DNA of 64,000 nucleotides. It comes from Pseudomonas sp. CFII64. GTDB taxonomy: Bacteria > Pseudomonadota > Gammaproteobacteria > Pseudomonadales > Pseudomonadaceae. The notes under the pieces were generated by a model. The model had not been told where the DNA came from, did not search any database, and saw nothing but the letters and a program-made list of their open reading frames with translations. Each line of letters begins with the position of its first letter. Positions within the stretch are counted from its first letter, which is position 1. Of the stretch, positions 44,251 through 54,503 are shown one piece after another. The position numbers and the translations under genes were made by a program. The stretch is from positions 1 to 64,000 of the forward strand of contig NZ_ATLO01000003.1 in NCBI RefSeq assembly GCF_000416235.1, written 5' to 3'.

Positions 44251-46140
44251 ATGGGCATCAATTTGAAATTCGGCCACAAGATTCTTCTCGGCGCGTGCGT
44301 CATCGTGGTTGCGGTGTTTCTGTCGTTTGCGCTGTTCAACGACTATCGGCAAACCGCCAGCACCCGCGATGCGCTGCACAGCAATTTACAGAACATGGGC
44401 AAAGTCCTCGGGGCCAACATCGACAGTTGGCTGGCCGGACGGATTCTGCTGATTGAAGGCCTGGCCGAAACCATCGCCGCCAATCCCACTGCGGACACCA
44501 TCGGCAAAACCCTGGCGCAGAACAGCGTCACCTCGACGTTCGTCGCCAGCTATGTCGGCCTTGAAGATGGCCGCTTCGTGATTCGCCCGGAACGCGTGAT
44601 GCCCGACGGCTTCGATCCGCGGCAACGCGCCTGGTACAAGGACGCGGCACGCACCCTCAAGCCGGTACTGACCGAACCCTACATCGGCGCGGGCACCGAT
44701 TATCTGGTCATGACCCAGGCCGTACCCCTCAAGGTCGACGGCAAAGCTGCCGGGGTATTGGGCGCCAACCTGAATCTGGAGACGCTGGCAAAAATCATCA
44801 ACGCCGTGGACCTCAACGGCATCGGCTATGCGTTTCTGGTCAGCGCCGACGGCAAGATTCTGGTGCATCCGGACAAAACCCTGGTGACCAAAACCCTGAC
44901 CGAAGCCTTTCCTTCTGGAGCGCCTGCTATTAATAGTCAACTCAACGAGGTGCAGGAAAACGGCAAGGCCCGAATCGTGACTTTCACACCCATCAGCGGC
45001 CTGCCGTCGGTGAACTGGTCCATCGGTCTCTCAGTCGACAAGGACAAAGCCTACGCCGCCCTGCATGAGTTTCGCACCTCGGCGCTGATCGCCACGCTGA
45101 TTGCGGTGCTGGTCACGGTCGGACTGCTGGGCTTGCTGATCAACGCCTTGCTGCGGCCATTGCGCAGCATGGGCACGGCGATGCAAGCGATCGCCGAAGG
45201 TGAAGGCGATCTGACCCAACGCTTGCACAGCCGTTCCAGCGATGAATTCGGGGTGATGGCCGGCGGCTTCAATCGTTTTGTCGAACGCATTCAGCAGTCC
45301 ATTGGCGCAGTACTGACGTCCAGCAGCCAGCTTACCGAACTGGCGGCGCGGGTCAGCCAGGCGTCGCATTCATCATTGAAAAGCTCCGACACCCAGGCCG
45401 CCCTGACCCATAACGTCGCCACGGCGATCAACGAGCTGGGCGCCGCTGCCCAGGAAATCGCCCGCAGCGCGGCTCATGCTTCAAGCCGCGCCTCTGACGC
45501 CAGGGACCAGACCCAGCAGGGACGGCAAGTGGTCGAGCGCAGCATCAGCGCCATGTCGCAGCTTTCATCACAGGTGGGTAGCACTCGTCAGGACATCGAA
45601 AGCCTCAACGCCAAGACCCTCAAGATCGGGCGCATTCTCGATGTGATCAAAGGCATTTCCGATCAGACCAATCTGCTCGCCCTCAATGCCGCCATCGAAG
45701 CGGCCCGTGCCGGGGACGCCGGACGTGGTTTCGCCGTGGTTTCCGATGAAGTGCGCAGCCTCGCCCATCGCACCCAGCAATCGGCTCAGGAAATCCACAG
45801 CATGATCGAGGAGCTGCAAGTCGGCGCCAGCGGGGCCGTCAATGCCATGCTGGAAAGCCAGCGTCACAGTGACGATAACGTCAAAGCCGCCAATCTGGCC
45901 GGGGAACGGCTGGACAGTGTGCTGCTGGGCATTGGCGAAATCGACGAGATCAACCTGTCCATGGCCACTGCCACCGAAGAGCAGACTTGCGTGGTGGACA
46001 ATCTGGACCGGGACATCAGCCACATCAACGACTTGAATCAAGCGATGGTCGGCAACCTGCAGTCCACGCTGCAAGCCTGTACCGAACTGGAAAACCAGTC
46101 CCATCGCCTGCAACAACTGGTCAACACTTTCAGGATCTGA
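44251..46140 (+). CDS. Methyl-accepting chemotaxis protein, dCache sensor
   Basis: 629 residues. TM1 about 11-30, periplasmic dCache_1 domain 35-275, TM2 about 280-300, HAMP about 300-355, and a signalling hairpin containing [20 protein letters not shown] at the tip. The sensor resembles the PctA/B/C amino-acid receptors: R126, W128, Y129 and Y144 of the ligand-recognition motif are conserved in FDPRQRAWY and TEPY, but the positions I match to Y121 and D173 are F121 and N173. N173 would alter binding of the ligand amino group. No C-terminal CheR-docking pentapeptide. Start ATG with GAGGG upstream. Confidence 0.92.
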   Translation: MGINLKFGHKILLGACVIVVAVFLSFALFNDYRQTASTRDALHSNLQNMGKVLGANIDSWLAGRILLIEGLAETIAANPTADTIGKTLAQNSVTSTFVASYVGLEDGRFVIRPERVMPDGFDPRQRAWYKDAARTLKPVLTEPYIGAGTDYLVMTQAVPLKVDGKAAGVLGANLNLETLAKIINAVDLNGIGYAFLVSADGKILVHPDKTLVTKTLTEAFPSGAPAINSQLNEVQENGKARIVTFTPISGLPSVNWSIGLSVDKDKAYAALHEFRTSALIATLIAVLVTVGLLGLLINALLRPLRSMGTAMQAIAEGEGDLTQRLHSRSSDEFGVMAGGFNRFVERIQQSIGAVLTSSSQLTELAARVSQASHSSLKSSDTQAALTHNVATAINELGAAAQEIARSAAHASSRASDARDQTQQGRQVVERSISAMSQLSSQVGSTRQDIESLNAKTLKIGRILDVIKGISDQTNLLALNAAIEAARAGDAGRGFAVVSDEVRSLAHRTQQSAQEIHSMIEELQVGASGAVNAMLESQRHSDDNVKAANLAGERLDSVLLGIGEIDEINLSMATATEEQTCVVDNLDRDISHINDLNQAMVGNLQSTLQACTELENQSHRLQQLVNTFRI

Positions 46141-46143
46141 GCC

Positions 46144-47031
46144 CTACCGCTCGCCGCGATGCCGGGTGAAGGTTTCCAGCAGCCAGGCTCCGGCTGGCCC
46201 AAGGCTGCGCTGTCTTGACCAGATCACATCGACGGCGGAACTGCGCGGCCAGCCGGGAACATCCAGTTCCTTCAACTTGCCGTCGGCGTAGCCTTTGACC
46301 AGCCAGCGCGGCAACGCCGACCAGCCGAAACCGAACGCGGCCATGTCCATCAGCAACAGGTAGTTGGGCGCCGACCAGGGCCGATGGCCGCTGATGGGCA
46401 AATCGTCGGTGGGCACGCCCTGATCGACCAGCGTGTTCAGGCGCAGCGCGCGATAGGCCGCGAGTTTTTGATAATCGACCTGCTGCTCGGCCGCCAACGG
46501 ATGCTTGTGGCCGACGAACAGCCCGAAGTCGGCGCGTTCGGCAATGGTCGCGTAGCCGACTTCCGGCGGATAGCTCGGTTGCGCCGACAAAAGGCCTAAC
46601 GACGCGCGGCCGGACTGAATCAGGTTGATCGCATCGCCGTGCTCGGCAAAGACACATTCCAGTTCCAGTTCGGGAAAGCGTTGATCCAGTTCGGCCATGC
46701 GGATTTCGAAGTCGGCAAATTGATTGGCGTCGGACAATACCAGCGTCAGGCGCGGCTCCATCCCGTCAGCCAGACGCCCGGCTGCCCGGCGCAACTTGTC
46801 CGAAGCGGCAAGCACATCTTCAATGCGCCCAAGCATGGCCTTGCCGGCCTCGGTGAGGACGGGATGCTTGGACGAACGGTCGAACAATTCCAGGCCCAGG
46901 TCTATTTCCAGCCGGGAAATGGCTTCGCTGACGGTCGACTGGCTTTTGCCCAAGCGCCGCGCCGCAGCGCTGAAAGAACCCAGCGCGACGGTCTGGGCAA
47001 ACGCCTCAAGGGCTTCGGGGGAATAACTCAT
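46144..47031 (-). CDS. LysR-family transcriptional regulator
   Basis: 295 residues. HTH about 20-39 (FSAAARRLGKSQSTVSEAIS) and a co-inducer domain with ELECVFAEHGDAINL. Divergent from the PACE efflux gene, which it probably regulates, as LysR genes next to PACE transporters commonly do. ATG 47031 is preceded by AAGGTG; the reading frame opens with a GTG at 47037 inside that site. Ends four bases from the chemoreceptor stop (convergent). Confidence 0.85.
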   Translation of the reverse strand: MSYSPEALEAFAQTVALGSFSAAARRLGKSQSTVSEAISRLEIDLGLELFDRSSKHPVLTEAGKAMLGRIEDVLAASDKLRRAAGRLADGMEPRLTLVLSDANQFADFEIRMAELDQRFPELELECVFAEHGDAINLIQSGRASLGLLSAQPSYPPEVGYATIAERADFGLFVGHKHPLAAEQQVDYQKLAAYRALRLNTLVDQGVPTDDLPISGHRPWSAPNYLLLMDMAAFGFGWSALPRWLVKGYADGKLKELDVPGWPRSSAVDVIWSRQRSLGPAGAWLLETFTRHRGER

Positions 47032-47153
47032 GGGCACCTTGTATCGGTTTTTCCGATGGAAACGATTTTCACTTTAACGCAATGACCGATGAGAATGCAC
47101 GTCATGAACTGCCCGGTTTCAACTGAACACCAGATCCAAGAGGTCAACTTCCC

Positions 47154-47612
47154 ATGCAACAACCCAGCAAAACCATCAAGGAACGCGCGCTGCATGCGCT
47201 GCTCTTCGAGATCATCGGCGTGCTGCTGTTCGCACCCTTGCTGGCGTGGCTGCTCGGCCATTCGCTGGGCAAGATGGGCGCCATGACGGTGATGATTTCC
47301 ACCGTGGCGATGCTCTGGAACATGCTGTTCAATGCCCTGTTCGACCGGTTGCGGGCCAGGTTCGGTTTCGTCCTGTCGCTCAAAGCGCGCATCGCCCATG
47401 CGCTGGGTTTCGAGGGCGGACTGATTCTGGTGGTCGTCCCGCTGGCCGCCTGGTGGCTGTCCATCGGCTGGCTGGAAGCGTTCCTGCTGGACGCGGGCCT
47501 GCTGTTGCTGTTTCTGCCGTACACCCTGGCGTTTAACTGGTTGTATGACCACGCGCGAGCGCGAATCGTCCGGCGTCGCGTGCAGGCCGCGCAGAACAGT
47601 ATCAGGCCCTGA
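47154..47612 (+). CDS. PACE-family multidrug efflux transporter
   Basis: 152 residues, four transmembrane helices in two bacterial transmembrane pair domains (about 10-75 and 80-145). Conserved E19 in HALLFEIIG (equivalent to the proton-coupling glutamate of AceI), WNMLFNALFDR in the first repeat and AFNWLYDHAR in the second. PACE proteins export biocides such as chlorhexidine, but polyamines are likely native substrates. GAGG precedes the start. Divergent LysR gene lies 122 bases away; its 3' end overlaps the MFS gene by 11 bases. Confidence 0.87.
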   Translation: MQQPSKTIKERALHALLFEIIGVLLFAPLLAWLLGHSLGKMGAMTVMISTVAMLWNMLFNALFDRLRARFGFVLSLKARIAHALGFEGGLILVVVPLAAWWLSIGWLEAFLLDAGLLLLFLPYTLAFNWLYDHARARIVRRRVQAAQNSIRP

Positions 47613-48753
47613 GCCGACTGCCACCGAACGCCACGCCGAGCAACATCACGGCGACGATCATGAAGGCCAGCTCCAGGCTGCTGGCGTGGGCGATGAAACC
47701 GATGCCCGCCGGGCCGATCAGAATCCCGGCGTAACCCAAGGTCGTGATCGCCGGAACCGCGACGTTTTCCGGCATGCTTTTCTGGCGGCCGACAGCGCTG
47801 TAACAGACCGGAACGATATTCGAGCAGCCCGCGCCCACCAATGCATAACCGAGCAGCGCGGCTTCCCATGACGGAACCAGCGTGGCAATCGCCAAACCCG
47901 CCGACGCGCACAAGCCACCGAGGATGATCACCCGATTCGGCCCGACCCGCCGCACGATAGCGTCGCCAAAAAAGCGCCCTAACGTCATGGTCAGGGCGAA
48001 CACCGCATAGCCCAGCCCGGCGTAGGACGTTTCAACACCGCGCAGGGAACTGAGGAACACTGCGCTCCAGTCGAGCATCGCGCCCTCGGTGAGAAAAACC
48101 GTGAAGCACAGCAGGCCAATGAACAGCACCACGCCTCGGGGAATGGCAAACGGCGGGCCGTCGCTTTCGCTGCCGTAACTGAACAGATGCGGCGCAGCCT
48201 TGACCAGACAAAGTGCCACGAACGCTACCACGATCAGCATCGATACCAGCGGTGACGCACCCAGACTCAACAACCCGGCAACGCCCGCCGCACCGACGAT
48301 TCCGCCCAGGCTGAACAGCCCGTGGAAGCCGGACATCATGGTTTTACCGCTGGCCCGCTCGACAATGATCGCCTGGATATTCACCGTGCAATCCAGCGCG
48401 CCCATGCTCGCGCCGAACACAAACAACGTGGCAATCAACAGTGGCAGACTGGAAAGCGTCGCCAATAGCGGCAAACACAGGCAGATGATCGCGGCGGAAC
48501 CGACCAGCACCCGCCGACAACCGAACCGCGCCGCCAAGGCACCGGCCAATGGCATCGCGATAATCGAGCCGACGCCAAGACAGAGCAGCAGCAAACCCAG
48601 CGTACCGTCATCGAGCCCGACCCGGGCTTTGGCGTAAGGCACCAGCGGTGCCCAGGCGGCAAGGGTCAGCCCGGCAATGAAAAACGCCACACGGGTGGAA
48701 AATTGTTCCAGTCGTCCCGCCGCAGTCTGCGCCGGGGTGCTGATGGAAGTCAT
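47602..48753 (-). CDS. Major facilitator superfamily transporter
   Basis: 383 residues, 12 transmembrane helices, YbjJ-like MFS group (begins with LEQFSTRVAFFIAGLTLAAW). Motif A-like loop LAARFGCRRVLVGSA after helix 2 and the GFHGLFSLGGIVGAAG motif of that group. Substrate not deducible. ATG 48753 with AAGGAG; a 47-residue upward extension in frame is spurious. Convergent with the PACE gene. Confidence 0.84.
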   Translation of the reverse strand: MTSISTPAQTAAGRLEQFSTRVAFFIAGLTLAAWAPLVPYAKARVGLDDGTLGLLLLCLGVGSIIAMPLAGALAARFGCRRVLVGSAAIICLCLPLLATLSSLPLLIATLFVFGASMGALDCTVNIQAIIVERASGKTMMSGFHGLFSLGGIVGAAGVAGLLSLGASPLVSMLIVVAFVALCLVKAAPHLFSYGSESDGPPFAIPRGVVLFIGLLCFTVFLTEGAMLDWSAVFLSSLRGVETSYAGLGYAVFALTMTLGRFFGDAIVRRVGPNRVIILGGLCASAGLAIATLVPSWEAALLGYALVGAGCSNIVPVCYSAVGRQKSMPENVAVPAITTLGYAGILIGPAGIGFIAHASSLELAFMIVAVMLLGVAFGGSRLRA

Positions 48754-48955
48754 GCAGGCTCCTTGTGAACACCCGTCGGGCTTGACCGGGCAATCGCAGC
48801 AGCCTAGCAAAGGTCGGCGGTTATCCAAATCTTTCGTGCTGATCCTGATGCCCGAACATGTATCGCCAGAGGTGCATGTCGCAACCAGACCCATCTACAG
48901 CGCCTTGATCCGATAGACTGTGCGCCGCTGCAATACAACAAAAAAAGAGGTGGCT

Positions 48956-49831
48956 GTGTACAAAGGTGTAGTGCTGTCGGTATCAGCCTCGGTGTTGTTC
49001 GGGGTCATGTATTTTTATACCTCGCTGATGACGCCCTTGAGCGGCGAGGAGATTTTCGGTTGGCGTATGTTGCTGACTGTGCCCTGCGTCACGCTGTTTC
49101 TGCTGTCGAGCGGCGACTGGCCGCTGGTGCGCAAGATCGCCAGTCGCCTGCGGCAGCAACCGACGCTGCTGCTCGGCATGGCTGCGTCCTCGCTATTGCT
49201 GGGCGCGCAATTGCAGATCTTCATGTGGGCGCCGTTGCATGGCCGCAGCCTGGAAGTGTCGCTGGGCTACTTTCTGCTGCCCCTGACCATGATCATCACC
49301 GGACGCATCGTGTATGGCGAAAGGCTGTCACGTCTGCAAAAGATCGCCGCGTTTTGCGCGATGATCGGTGTCGGGAATGAACTGCTGCGCCTGGGCAGTT
49401 TTTCCTGGGAAACCCTGCTGGTTGCGCTGGGCTACCCGATCTATTTCGTGCTGCGCCGCAAACTGGCCATCGATAACCTCGGCGGATTGTGGTTCGACAT
49501 GGCCCTGATGCTGCCAGTGGGCGTGTGGTTCATCATCAGCGGCAATCCAGCCGCCATCCAGCAAGCGCCGATGTTGTATCTGTTGATTCCGATATTGGGC
49601 GTGATCAGCGCGTCGGCATTGGTGAGCTACATTGTGGCCAGCCGTTTGCTGCCCTTCAGCCTGTTCGGCCTGCTCAGTTACGTCGAACCGGTGCTGCTGG
49701 TGGGCGTCGCGCTGCTGCTTGGCGAAAGCATCAGCCGTGAGGAGTGGATGACGTATTTGCCGATCTGGCTGGCGGTATTGGTGCTGGTCTTCGAAGGCAG
49801 CAAACACGTGCTGGTTCAGCGGCGAACCTGA
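48956..49831 (+). CDS. RarD/EamA-type permease
   Basis: 291 residues, ten transmembrane helices. RarD family pattern: KGVVLSVSASVLFGVMYFYT first helix, FGWRMLLTVP, NWQIFMWAP-like segment (LQIFMWAPLHGRSLEVSLGY), and the C-terminal EPVLLVGVALLLGE. Members are called chloramphenicol-sensitive proteins but transport is unproven. GTG 48956 is used because AAAGAGGTGG lies immediately before it and family members begin M-Y-K-G; the GTG at 48920 would add 12 untypical residues. Confidence 0.82.
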   Translation: MYKGVVLSVSASVLFGVMYFYTSLMTPLSGEEIFGWRMLLTVPCVTLFLLSSGDWPLVRKIASRLRQQPTLLLGMAASSLLLGAQLQIFMWAPLHGRSLEVSLGYFLLPLTMIITGRIVYGERLSRLQKIAAFCAMIGVGNELLRLGSFSWETLLVALGYPIYFVLRRKLAIDNLGGLWFDMALMLPVGVWFIISGNPAAIQQAPMLYLLIPILGVISASALVSYIVASRLLPFSLFGLLSYVEPVLLVGVALLLGESISREEWMTYLPIWLAVLVLVFEGSKHVLVQRRT

Positions 49832-49837
49832 ACGCGA

Positions 49838-50956
49838 TCAGGCCACGACGAAGCGTTCCAGTTGCATTTCCTGCAGGCGACTCAAGGTGCGGCGGAAAGC
49901 AAAGGACAAATAACCTTCGGTGTACAACTCGGCCATGGACACCTGCGCCTCGACATACAGCGGCACGCGTCGGTCATAGCACTCGTCGACCAGCGCGATG
50001 AAGCGCCGCACGCCATCGTCATGGGGCGACAACTGCGGCAACTCGCGATCCCCCGCCGCGACCTGCTCCACGGCATCTTCGGTGCCACGCGCGATCCGGC
50101 CTTCGCGCTGGGGTGCGCTGAGGGCCGGGACTTCGCTGACCAGCACCGCTGAAAAACGATCACACAGCTCAATGAAGTCCATCGCCGCCAGCGGTGTCTC
50201 GCACAACTCGGCGTAGCGACACCACAGCACTGTTTCGCTGTTGCGCACGCAGTTGATGGTGCGATGGCCCACGGGCACAACATCGGTAGAAACCGTCTGG
50301 CCGACACTAAGTGCGTCGAAAATCCCGCCCAACGCGCTCGGCCGACCCGGCTCGGTGATCCAGTAACGCTGATGCAACTGCCCAGGATGCAAACGATGGT
50401 CTTCGCCACCATCTACCGTGAGCACATTCATATAGCGGTTGATCGCGGCAATCGCCGGCAGGAAACGCTCACGGTTATGCCCGTTGATGTACAGCTGCTC
50501 GGGCGGCTGGTTGGACGTGCAGACCAGCACCACGCCTTCTTCGAACATCACCTGCAACAGGCCGCCGAGAATCACCGCATCGCCGATGTCATTGACAAAC
50601 AGCTCGTCGAAGCACAGCACGCGCACGTCCCGCGCCAGTTCCCTGGCCAACACGTGCAGCGGTTTGGCAGTGCCCATCAACTCGAACATGCGCTTGTGCA
50701 CCCAGCGCATGAAGTGATGAAAATGCTGGCGCCGGGCAGGCACTGTCAGGCTCTCGAAAAAACGATCCATCAGCCAGGTCTTGCCGCGCCCGACCGGTCC
50801 CCACAGATAAACCCCTTTGGCACTGCGCGGATGGTTGCCCAAGGCCAGATAGCAAGCCTCCAACTCCCGGGCGGCCTGCAATTGCGCCTGGTCCGGCTGG
50901 AAACCACGCTGCTCGACCGCCTGTTGCCAGGCTTGCAAAGGGGACACGCCAGTCAT
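49838..50956 (-). CDS. AFG1/ZapE-family ATPase
   Basis: 372 residues. P-loop AAA-type: Walker A GPVGRGKT at 53-60, Walker B VLCFDELF, arginine finger region in NRERFLPAI. E. coli ZapE acts at the divisome and mitochondrial AFG1 in protein turnover. Pseudomonas species carry more than one such gene and this one is not beside the usual ribosomal-protein neighbours, so it may be the accessory paralogue. ATG 50956 selected: the preceding in-frame ATGs lack a ribosome binding site and run into REP sequence. Faces the RarD-like gene (6-base gap). Confidence 0.85.
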   Translation of the reverse strand: MTGVSPLQAWQQAVEQRGFQPDQAQLQAARELEACYLALGNHPRSAKGVYLWGPVGRGKTWLMDRFFESLTVPARRQHFHHFMRWVHKRMFELMGTAKPLHVLARELARDVRVLCFDELFVNDIGDAVILGGLLQVMFEEGVVLVCTSNQPPEQLYINGHNRERFLPAIAAINRYMNVLTVDGGEDHRLHPGQLHQRYWITEPGRPSALGGIFDALSVGQTVSTDVVPVGHRTINCVRNSETVLWCRYAELCETPLAAMDFIELCDRFSAVLVSEVPALSAPQREGRIARGTEDAVEQVAAGDRELPQLSPHDDGVRRFIALVDECYDRRVPLYVEAQVSMAELYTEGYLSFAFRRTLSRLQEMQLERFVVA

Positions 50957-51321
50957 CCGAACACCGCTCGTCAGGGTAAAGCTGGCAATCATAAAGCAGG
51001 AGCGATGGTACCGGCGAGCTGCGGGAGATTCTATGTTTGGGGTGAACCCACCGCTGCCGCAGATGTGGTGCCTGCACCGACGCCATCCCGGATGAATCCG
51101 GTCCCACGGGATGAACGCATTCCACCTGTGGGAGCGAGCTTGCTCGCGAAGGCGACGTTTTGGACTCAGAAGATCTACTGGATGTACTAGCCGATTCGCG
51201 AGCAAGCTCGCTCCCACATAAACCCCGCCAATCTGCTGGCCGCCCCGCGTCACATTCCGTAACATCGCTCCTTTTTTGCGCGGTTGGCGGCTGATCGAGC
51301 CCCATGCACTTCAGGTAGACC
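50957..51321. other. Gene-free region with REP elements
   Basis: 365 bases between the ATPase and SulP genes (divergent). REPs fill 51084-51220; the remaining ends must hold promoters for both genes. Confidence 0.6.
51084..51220. repeat. Cluster of three REPs
   Basis: CATCCCGGATGAATCCGGTCC (51084), GTGGGAGCGAGCTTGCTCGCG (51127, with GAAGGCG tail) and the inverse of the latter at 51193 (GATTCGCGAGCAAGCTCGCTCC). The second and third form a REPIN; the first is another subtype. Confidence 0.85.
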
Positions 51322-52767
51322 ATGAAACCAGCTCGTATGCGTGCCGATGTCCTGGCCGGACTCACTACTTCCTTTGCCTTGGTGCCGGAGTGCATCGCGT
51401 TTGCCCTCGTCGCCCATCTCAACCCGTTGATGGGCCTGTATGGCGCATTCATTATCTGCACCCTGACCGCACTGTTCGGTGGTCGGCCGGGGATGATTTC
51501 CGGTGCCGCCGGGTCGATGGCGGTGGTGATCATTGCGCTGGTGGTGCAACACGGCGTGCAGTATTTGCTGGCCACGGTGCTGCTCGGGGGGATTCTGATG
51601 GTGCTGTTCGGCCTGCTGCGCCTGGGCAAACTGATCCGTCTGGTGCCGTATCCGGTGATGCTCGGTTTCGTCAACGGCCTGGCGATTGTCATCGCGCTGG
51701 CGCAACTGGAGCACTTCAAGACCGGCGAAACCTGGCTCAGCGGGACGCCGCTGTACCTGATGGTCGGCCTGGTTGCGCTGACCATGGCCATCGTTTACCT
51801 GCTGCCGCGCCTGACCCGCGTCGCGCCTCCCGCGCTGGTGGCGATTCTTGGCGTCGGCTTGCTGGTTTACCTGCTCGACCTGCCAACCCGCACGTTGGGC
51901 GACATGGCGCACATTGCCGGTGGGCTGCCGAGCCTGGCCCTGCCGCAAGTGCCATGGAATCTGGAAACGCTGCGCATCATCGCGCCGTATGTGGTGCTGA
52001 TGGCGCTAGTCGGGTTGCTGGAAACCCTGCTGACCCTGAACCTTACCGATGAAATCACCGAAAGCGCTGGCCAGCCGGATCGCGAATGCATTGCACTGGG
52101 TATGGCGAATATCGCCTCCGGCGCCTGTGGCGGCATGGGCGGTTGCGCGATGATCGGGCAGACCGTCATCAACCTCAATTCCGGTGGCCGTGGCCGTTTG
52201 TCCGGGGTCGTGGCCGGTGTGATGATCCTGATGTTCGTGCTGTTTCTCTCGCCACTGATCGAAGAAATCCCGCTGGCGGCGCTGGTCGGCGTGATGTTCG
52301 TGGTGTCCCAGCAAACCTTCGCCTGGGCCTCGCTGCGGGTGTTGCGCAAAGTCCCGGTCAACGATGTGCTGGCAATCATTGCCGTGACCACCGTCACGGT
52401 GTTTACCGATCTGGCCACCGCCGTGCTGTTCGGGATTGTCATTGCCGCGATCAACTTTGCCTGGCAGCAAGCCCGGGAACTGTATGCCGATACGCATCTG
52501 GAGCCGGACGGCAGCAAGCTCTATAAGCTGCATGGCACGCTGTTTTTCGCTTCCACCACGCCTTTTCTGAACCAGTTCAACCCAGGCGATGATCCGGCCC
52601 AGGTGACGCTGGACTGCCGCCATCTGAGTTTCGTCGACTACTCGGCCATCGCGGCACTCAAGACCTTGCGCGAGCGCTACAGCAAGGCCGGCAAGCATTT
52701 GCGCGTGGTGCATTTGTCCGAGCGTTGCAAGCAATTGCTCAAGCGTGCCGGGGTGCAACACGGCTGA
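51322..52767 (+). CDS. SulP-family anion transporter with STAS domain
   Basis: 481 residues. Membrane part (about 1-385) with 10-12 helices; begins ADVLAGLTTSFALVPECIAFA, where classical SulP proteins have the GLTVAL-like first motif, and includes GFVNGLAIVIALAQ. C-terminal STAS domain (about 390-481, with DCRHLSFVDYSAIAALKTL). Members move sulfate, bicarbonate or dicarboxylates (DauA); the ETITESAGQ-like binding motif here reads DEITESAGQPDRE. Transport substrate not deducible. ATG 51322 has AGGT upstream. Confidence 0.88.
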   Translation: MKPARMRADVLAGLTTSFALVPECIAFALVAHLNPLMGLYGAFIICTLTALFGGRPGMISGAAGSMAVVIIALVVQHGVQYLLATVLLGGILMVLFGLLRLGKLIRLVPYPVMLGFVNGLAIVIALAQLEHFKTGETWLSGTPLYLMVGLVALTMAIVYLLPRLTRVAPPALVAILGVGLLVYLLDLPTRTLGDMAHIAGGLPSLALPQVPWNLETLRIIAPYVVLMALVGLLETLLTLNLTDEITESAGQPDRECIALGMANIASGACGGMGGCAMIGQTVINLNSGGRGRLSGVVAGVMILMFVLFLSPLIEEIPLAALVGVMFVVSQQTFAWASLRVLRKVPVNDVLAIIAVTTVTVFTDLATAVLFGIVIAAINFAWQQARELYADTHLEPDGSKLYKLHGTLFFASTTPFLNQFNPGDDPAQVTLDCRHLSFVDYSAIAALKTLRERYSKAGKHLRVVHLSERCKQLLKRAGVQHG

Positions 52768-52817
52768 GCGCAGTCAACGACGAGCGTATTTACGGTTATC
52801 AGGGTCGCAACACGCGA

Positions 52818-53141
52818 TCAACAAACCTCAATATCCAGCAACGCTGCGCCCAGTGCCTTGCCATGGGCGTCCAGCGCCAGGGAGCGGGTGACGCCGCCGC
52901 GCAGGATGCCGGGCAGGACGAAATTCAGGGCGTGCACATTGGGCAGTTCATAACGCCGCACCGGGCCAGCCGTCGGATCGAGGAGTTCGAGGAAGTGGGC
53001 GGTTACCCGTTCAACGGTCAAGGCGTCACGCAGCCGGGAAAAGTCCTCGGCGCGATAGGCGATCACGGAAATGTTCGAGGTATCGCCCTTGTCGCCGGTT
53101 CGGGAATGGGCCAGTTCGCGCAGCTTGATCGGTTCGCTCAT
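52818..53141 (-). CDS. AtuA-like C-terminal ferredoxin-fold protein
   Basis: 107 residues. Matches the small C-terminal domain of AtuA/DUF1446 proteins: IKLRELAHSRTGDKGDTSNI, ADDFSRL-like loop, and VRRYELPNVHALNFVLPGIL, GGGVTRSLALD-type motif (RGGVTRSLALDAHGKALG). In many bacteria this domain is fused to the larger part; here it is a separate gene whose start overlaps the larger gene's stop by four bases (ATGA). The two products likely act together. Confidence 0.85.
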   Translation of the reverse strand: MSEPIKLRELAHSRTGDKGDTSNISVIAYRAEDFSRLRDALTVERVTAHFLELLDPTAGPVRRYELPNVHALNFVLPGILRGGVTRSLALDAHGKALGAALLDIEVC

Positions 53142-54502
53142 GGTGTTTGCTCCAGATGCACAATCGGCGTGACGGCAGTGCGCGGCACGAACAACGATGC
53201 CACCGCTACTACCTGGCGCAAGGCCTTGGTCGCCCCGCCGCCGCCATACGGGCCATTGGTATAAAGGGTTTCCACTTCATTGCCGACGCGCACCGCTTCG
53301 GCTTTGTCGGCGCAGCGGGCGGCAACCCGCAAGCGGACTTCCCAAGGTTCGCTGGTCACCCGCGAGCCCAGTTCGCTGCCATGCAAGGCATCCACGCCAA
53401 TCAGCTCGGCGCGCACGTCTTCATAGACCACACCCATGAGTTTCAGACGCTCCAGCACCACGTCCCGCGCCAGCCGCGCCCGAGCCAATGCGCCGGGGCC
53501 GCCGTAGGAAATCTGCCCTTCGCCGATCCAGCCATCGAGATAGCCCACCGATACCTTCAAGGTTTGCGGGCGAGCGCGGCCATCCGCGCCGCTGACCCGC
53601 ACCTGATTCTCGCCCACAGCCGAGAATGAAACTCCGGAAAAATCCGCGCTGACGTCCGGCGTCAAATACGCCGCCGGATCGTGAACTTCATAGATCAGCT
53701 GTTCGGTGCAGGTCGCAGTATCGATACGCCCGCCCGAGCCCGCCACTTTACTGATCACTGCTGCGCCCGAGGCATCCACTTGCGCCAACGGGAAACCGAG
53801 GCGCGCCAGATCGGGCACGTCCTTGAAGCCAGGGTCGGCAAAATAGCCGCCGCTGATCTGTCCCGCGCATTCGAGTAAATGCCCGACTGCCGTGCCGCGT
53901 CCCAACAAGGTCCAGTCGTCCTCGGCCCAGCCAAACTCGAACAGCTGCGGCGCGAGAAACAATGAAGGATCGGCAACCCGCCCGGTAATCACCACGTCCG
54001 CATCGGCCTGCAGCGCCTCGACGATGCCTTCGATGCCCATATAGGCGTTGGCGGAAATCAGCCGTTCGCCCAGGGATCCGAGGGTTGCGCCGTTATCCAG
54101 CAATTGCTCGGGATTGGCCTGCAAGGCAGCCAGCACGTCGTCGCCGGTCAAGGCCGCAACCTTCAAACCGGTCAAGCCCAGTTCGGTGGCGATACGGCGG
54201 ACTTCCCGGGCCGCCGCCAAAGGATTGGCCGCGCCCATATTGGTGATAATCCGCAAACGACGACCCTGACCCTCGGCACCGCGCCCGACAAAGGGCAGCA
54301 CCCGGCGCATGCGCTCGCTGAGCAGCGGGTCATAACCGGATTCGGGGTTGTTCAGGCGCGCTTGCTGGGCCAGGGCGATGGTGCGCTCGGCCAGGCATTC
54401 GAAGATCAGATAATCCAGCTCGCCATATTCGGCCAGCTCGACGGCGGGCTCGATGCGGTCGCCGGAATAACCGGCACCGGAGCCTATACGCAAGGTTTTC
54501 AT
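53138..54502 (-). CDS. AtuA-family (DUF1446) protein, large part
   Basis: 454 residues. Conserved LRIGSGAGYSGDRIEPAVEL, LTGDDVLAAL, GAANPLAAAREV and the ANAYMGIEGIVEALQADADVVITGRVADPSL segment (quoted in shorter parts: ANAYMGIEGI, VVITGRVADPSL). Family named for acyclic terpene utilisation, but most members have no proven reaction. It is missing the C-terminal domain, supplied by the gene after it. Preceded by a CitMHS transporter gene (1-base gap), so the locus imports a carboxylate and modifies it (inference). Confidence 0.85.
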   Translation of the reverse strand: MKTLRIGSGAGYSGDRIEPAVELAEYGELDYLIFECLAERTIALAQQARLNNPESGYDPLLSERMRRVLPFVGRGAEGQGRRLRIITNMGAANPLAAAREVRRIATELGLTGLKVAALTGDDVLAALQANPEQLLDNGATLGSLGERLISANAYMGIEGIVEALQADADVVITGRVADPSLFLAPQLFEFGWAEDDWTLLGRGTAVGHLLECAGQISGGYFADPGFKDVPDLARLGFPLAQVDASGAAVISKVAGSGGRIDTATCTEQLIYEVHDPAAYLTPDVSADFSGVSFSAVGENQVRVSGADGRARPQTLKVSVGYLDGWIGEGQISYGGPGALARARLARDVVLERLKLMGVVYEDVRAELIGVDALHGSELGSRVTSEPWEVRLRVAARCADKAEAVRVGNEVETLYTNGPYGGGGATKALRQVVAVASLFVPRTAVTPIVHLEQTP

Positions 54503-54503
54503 A

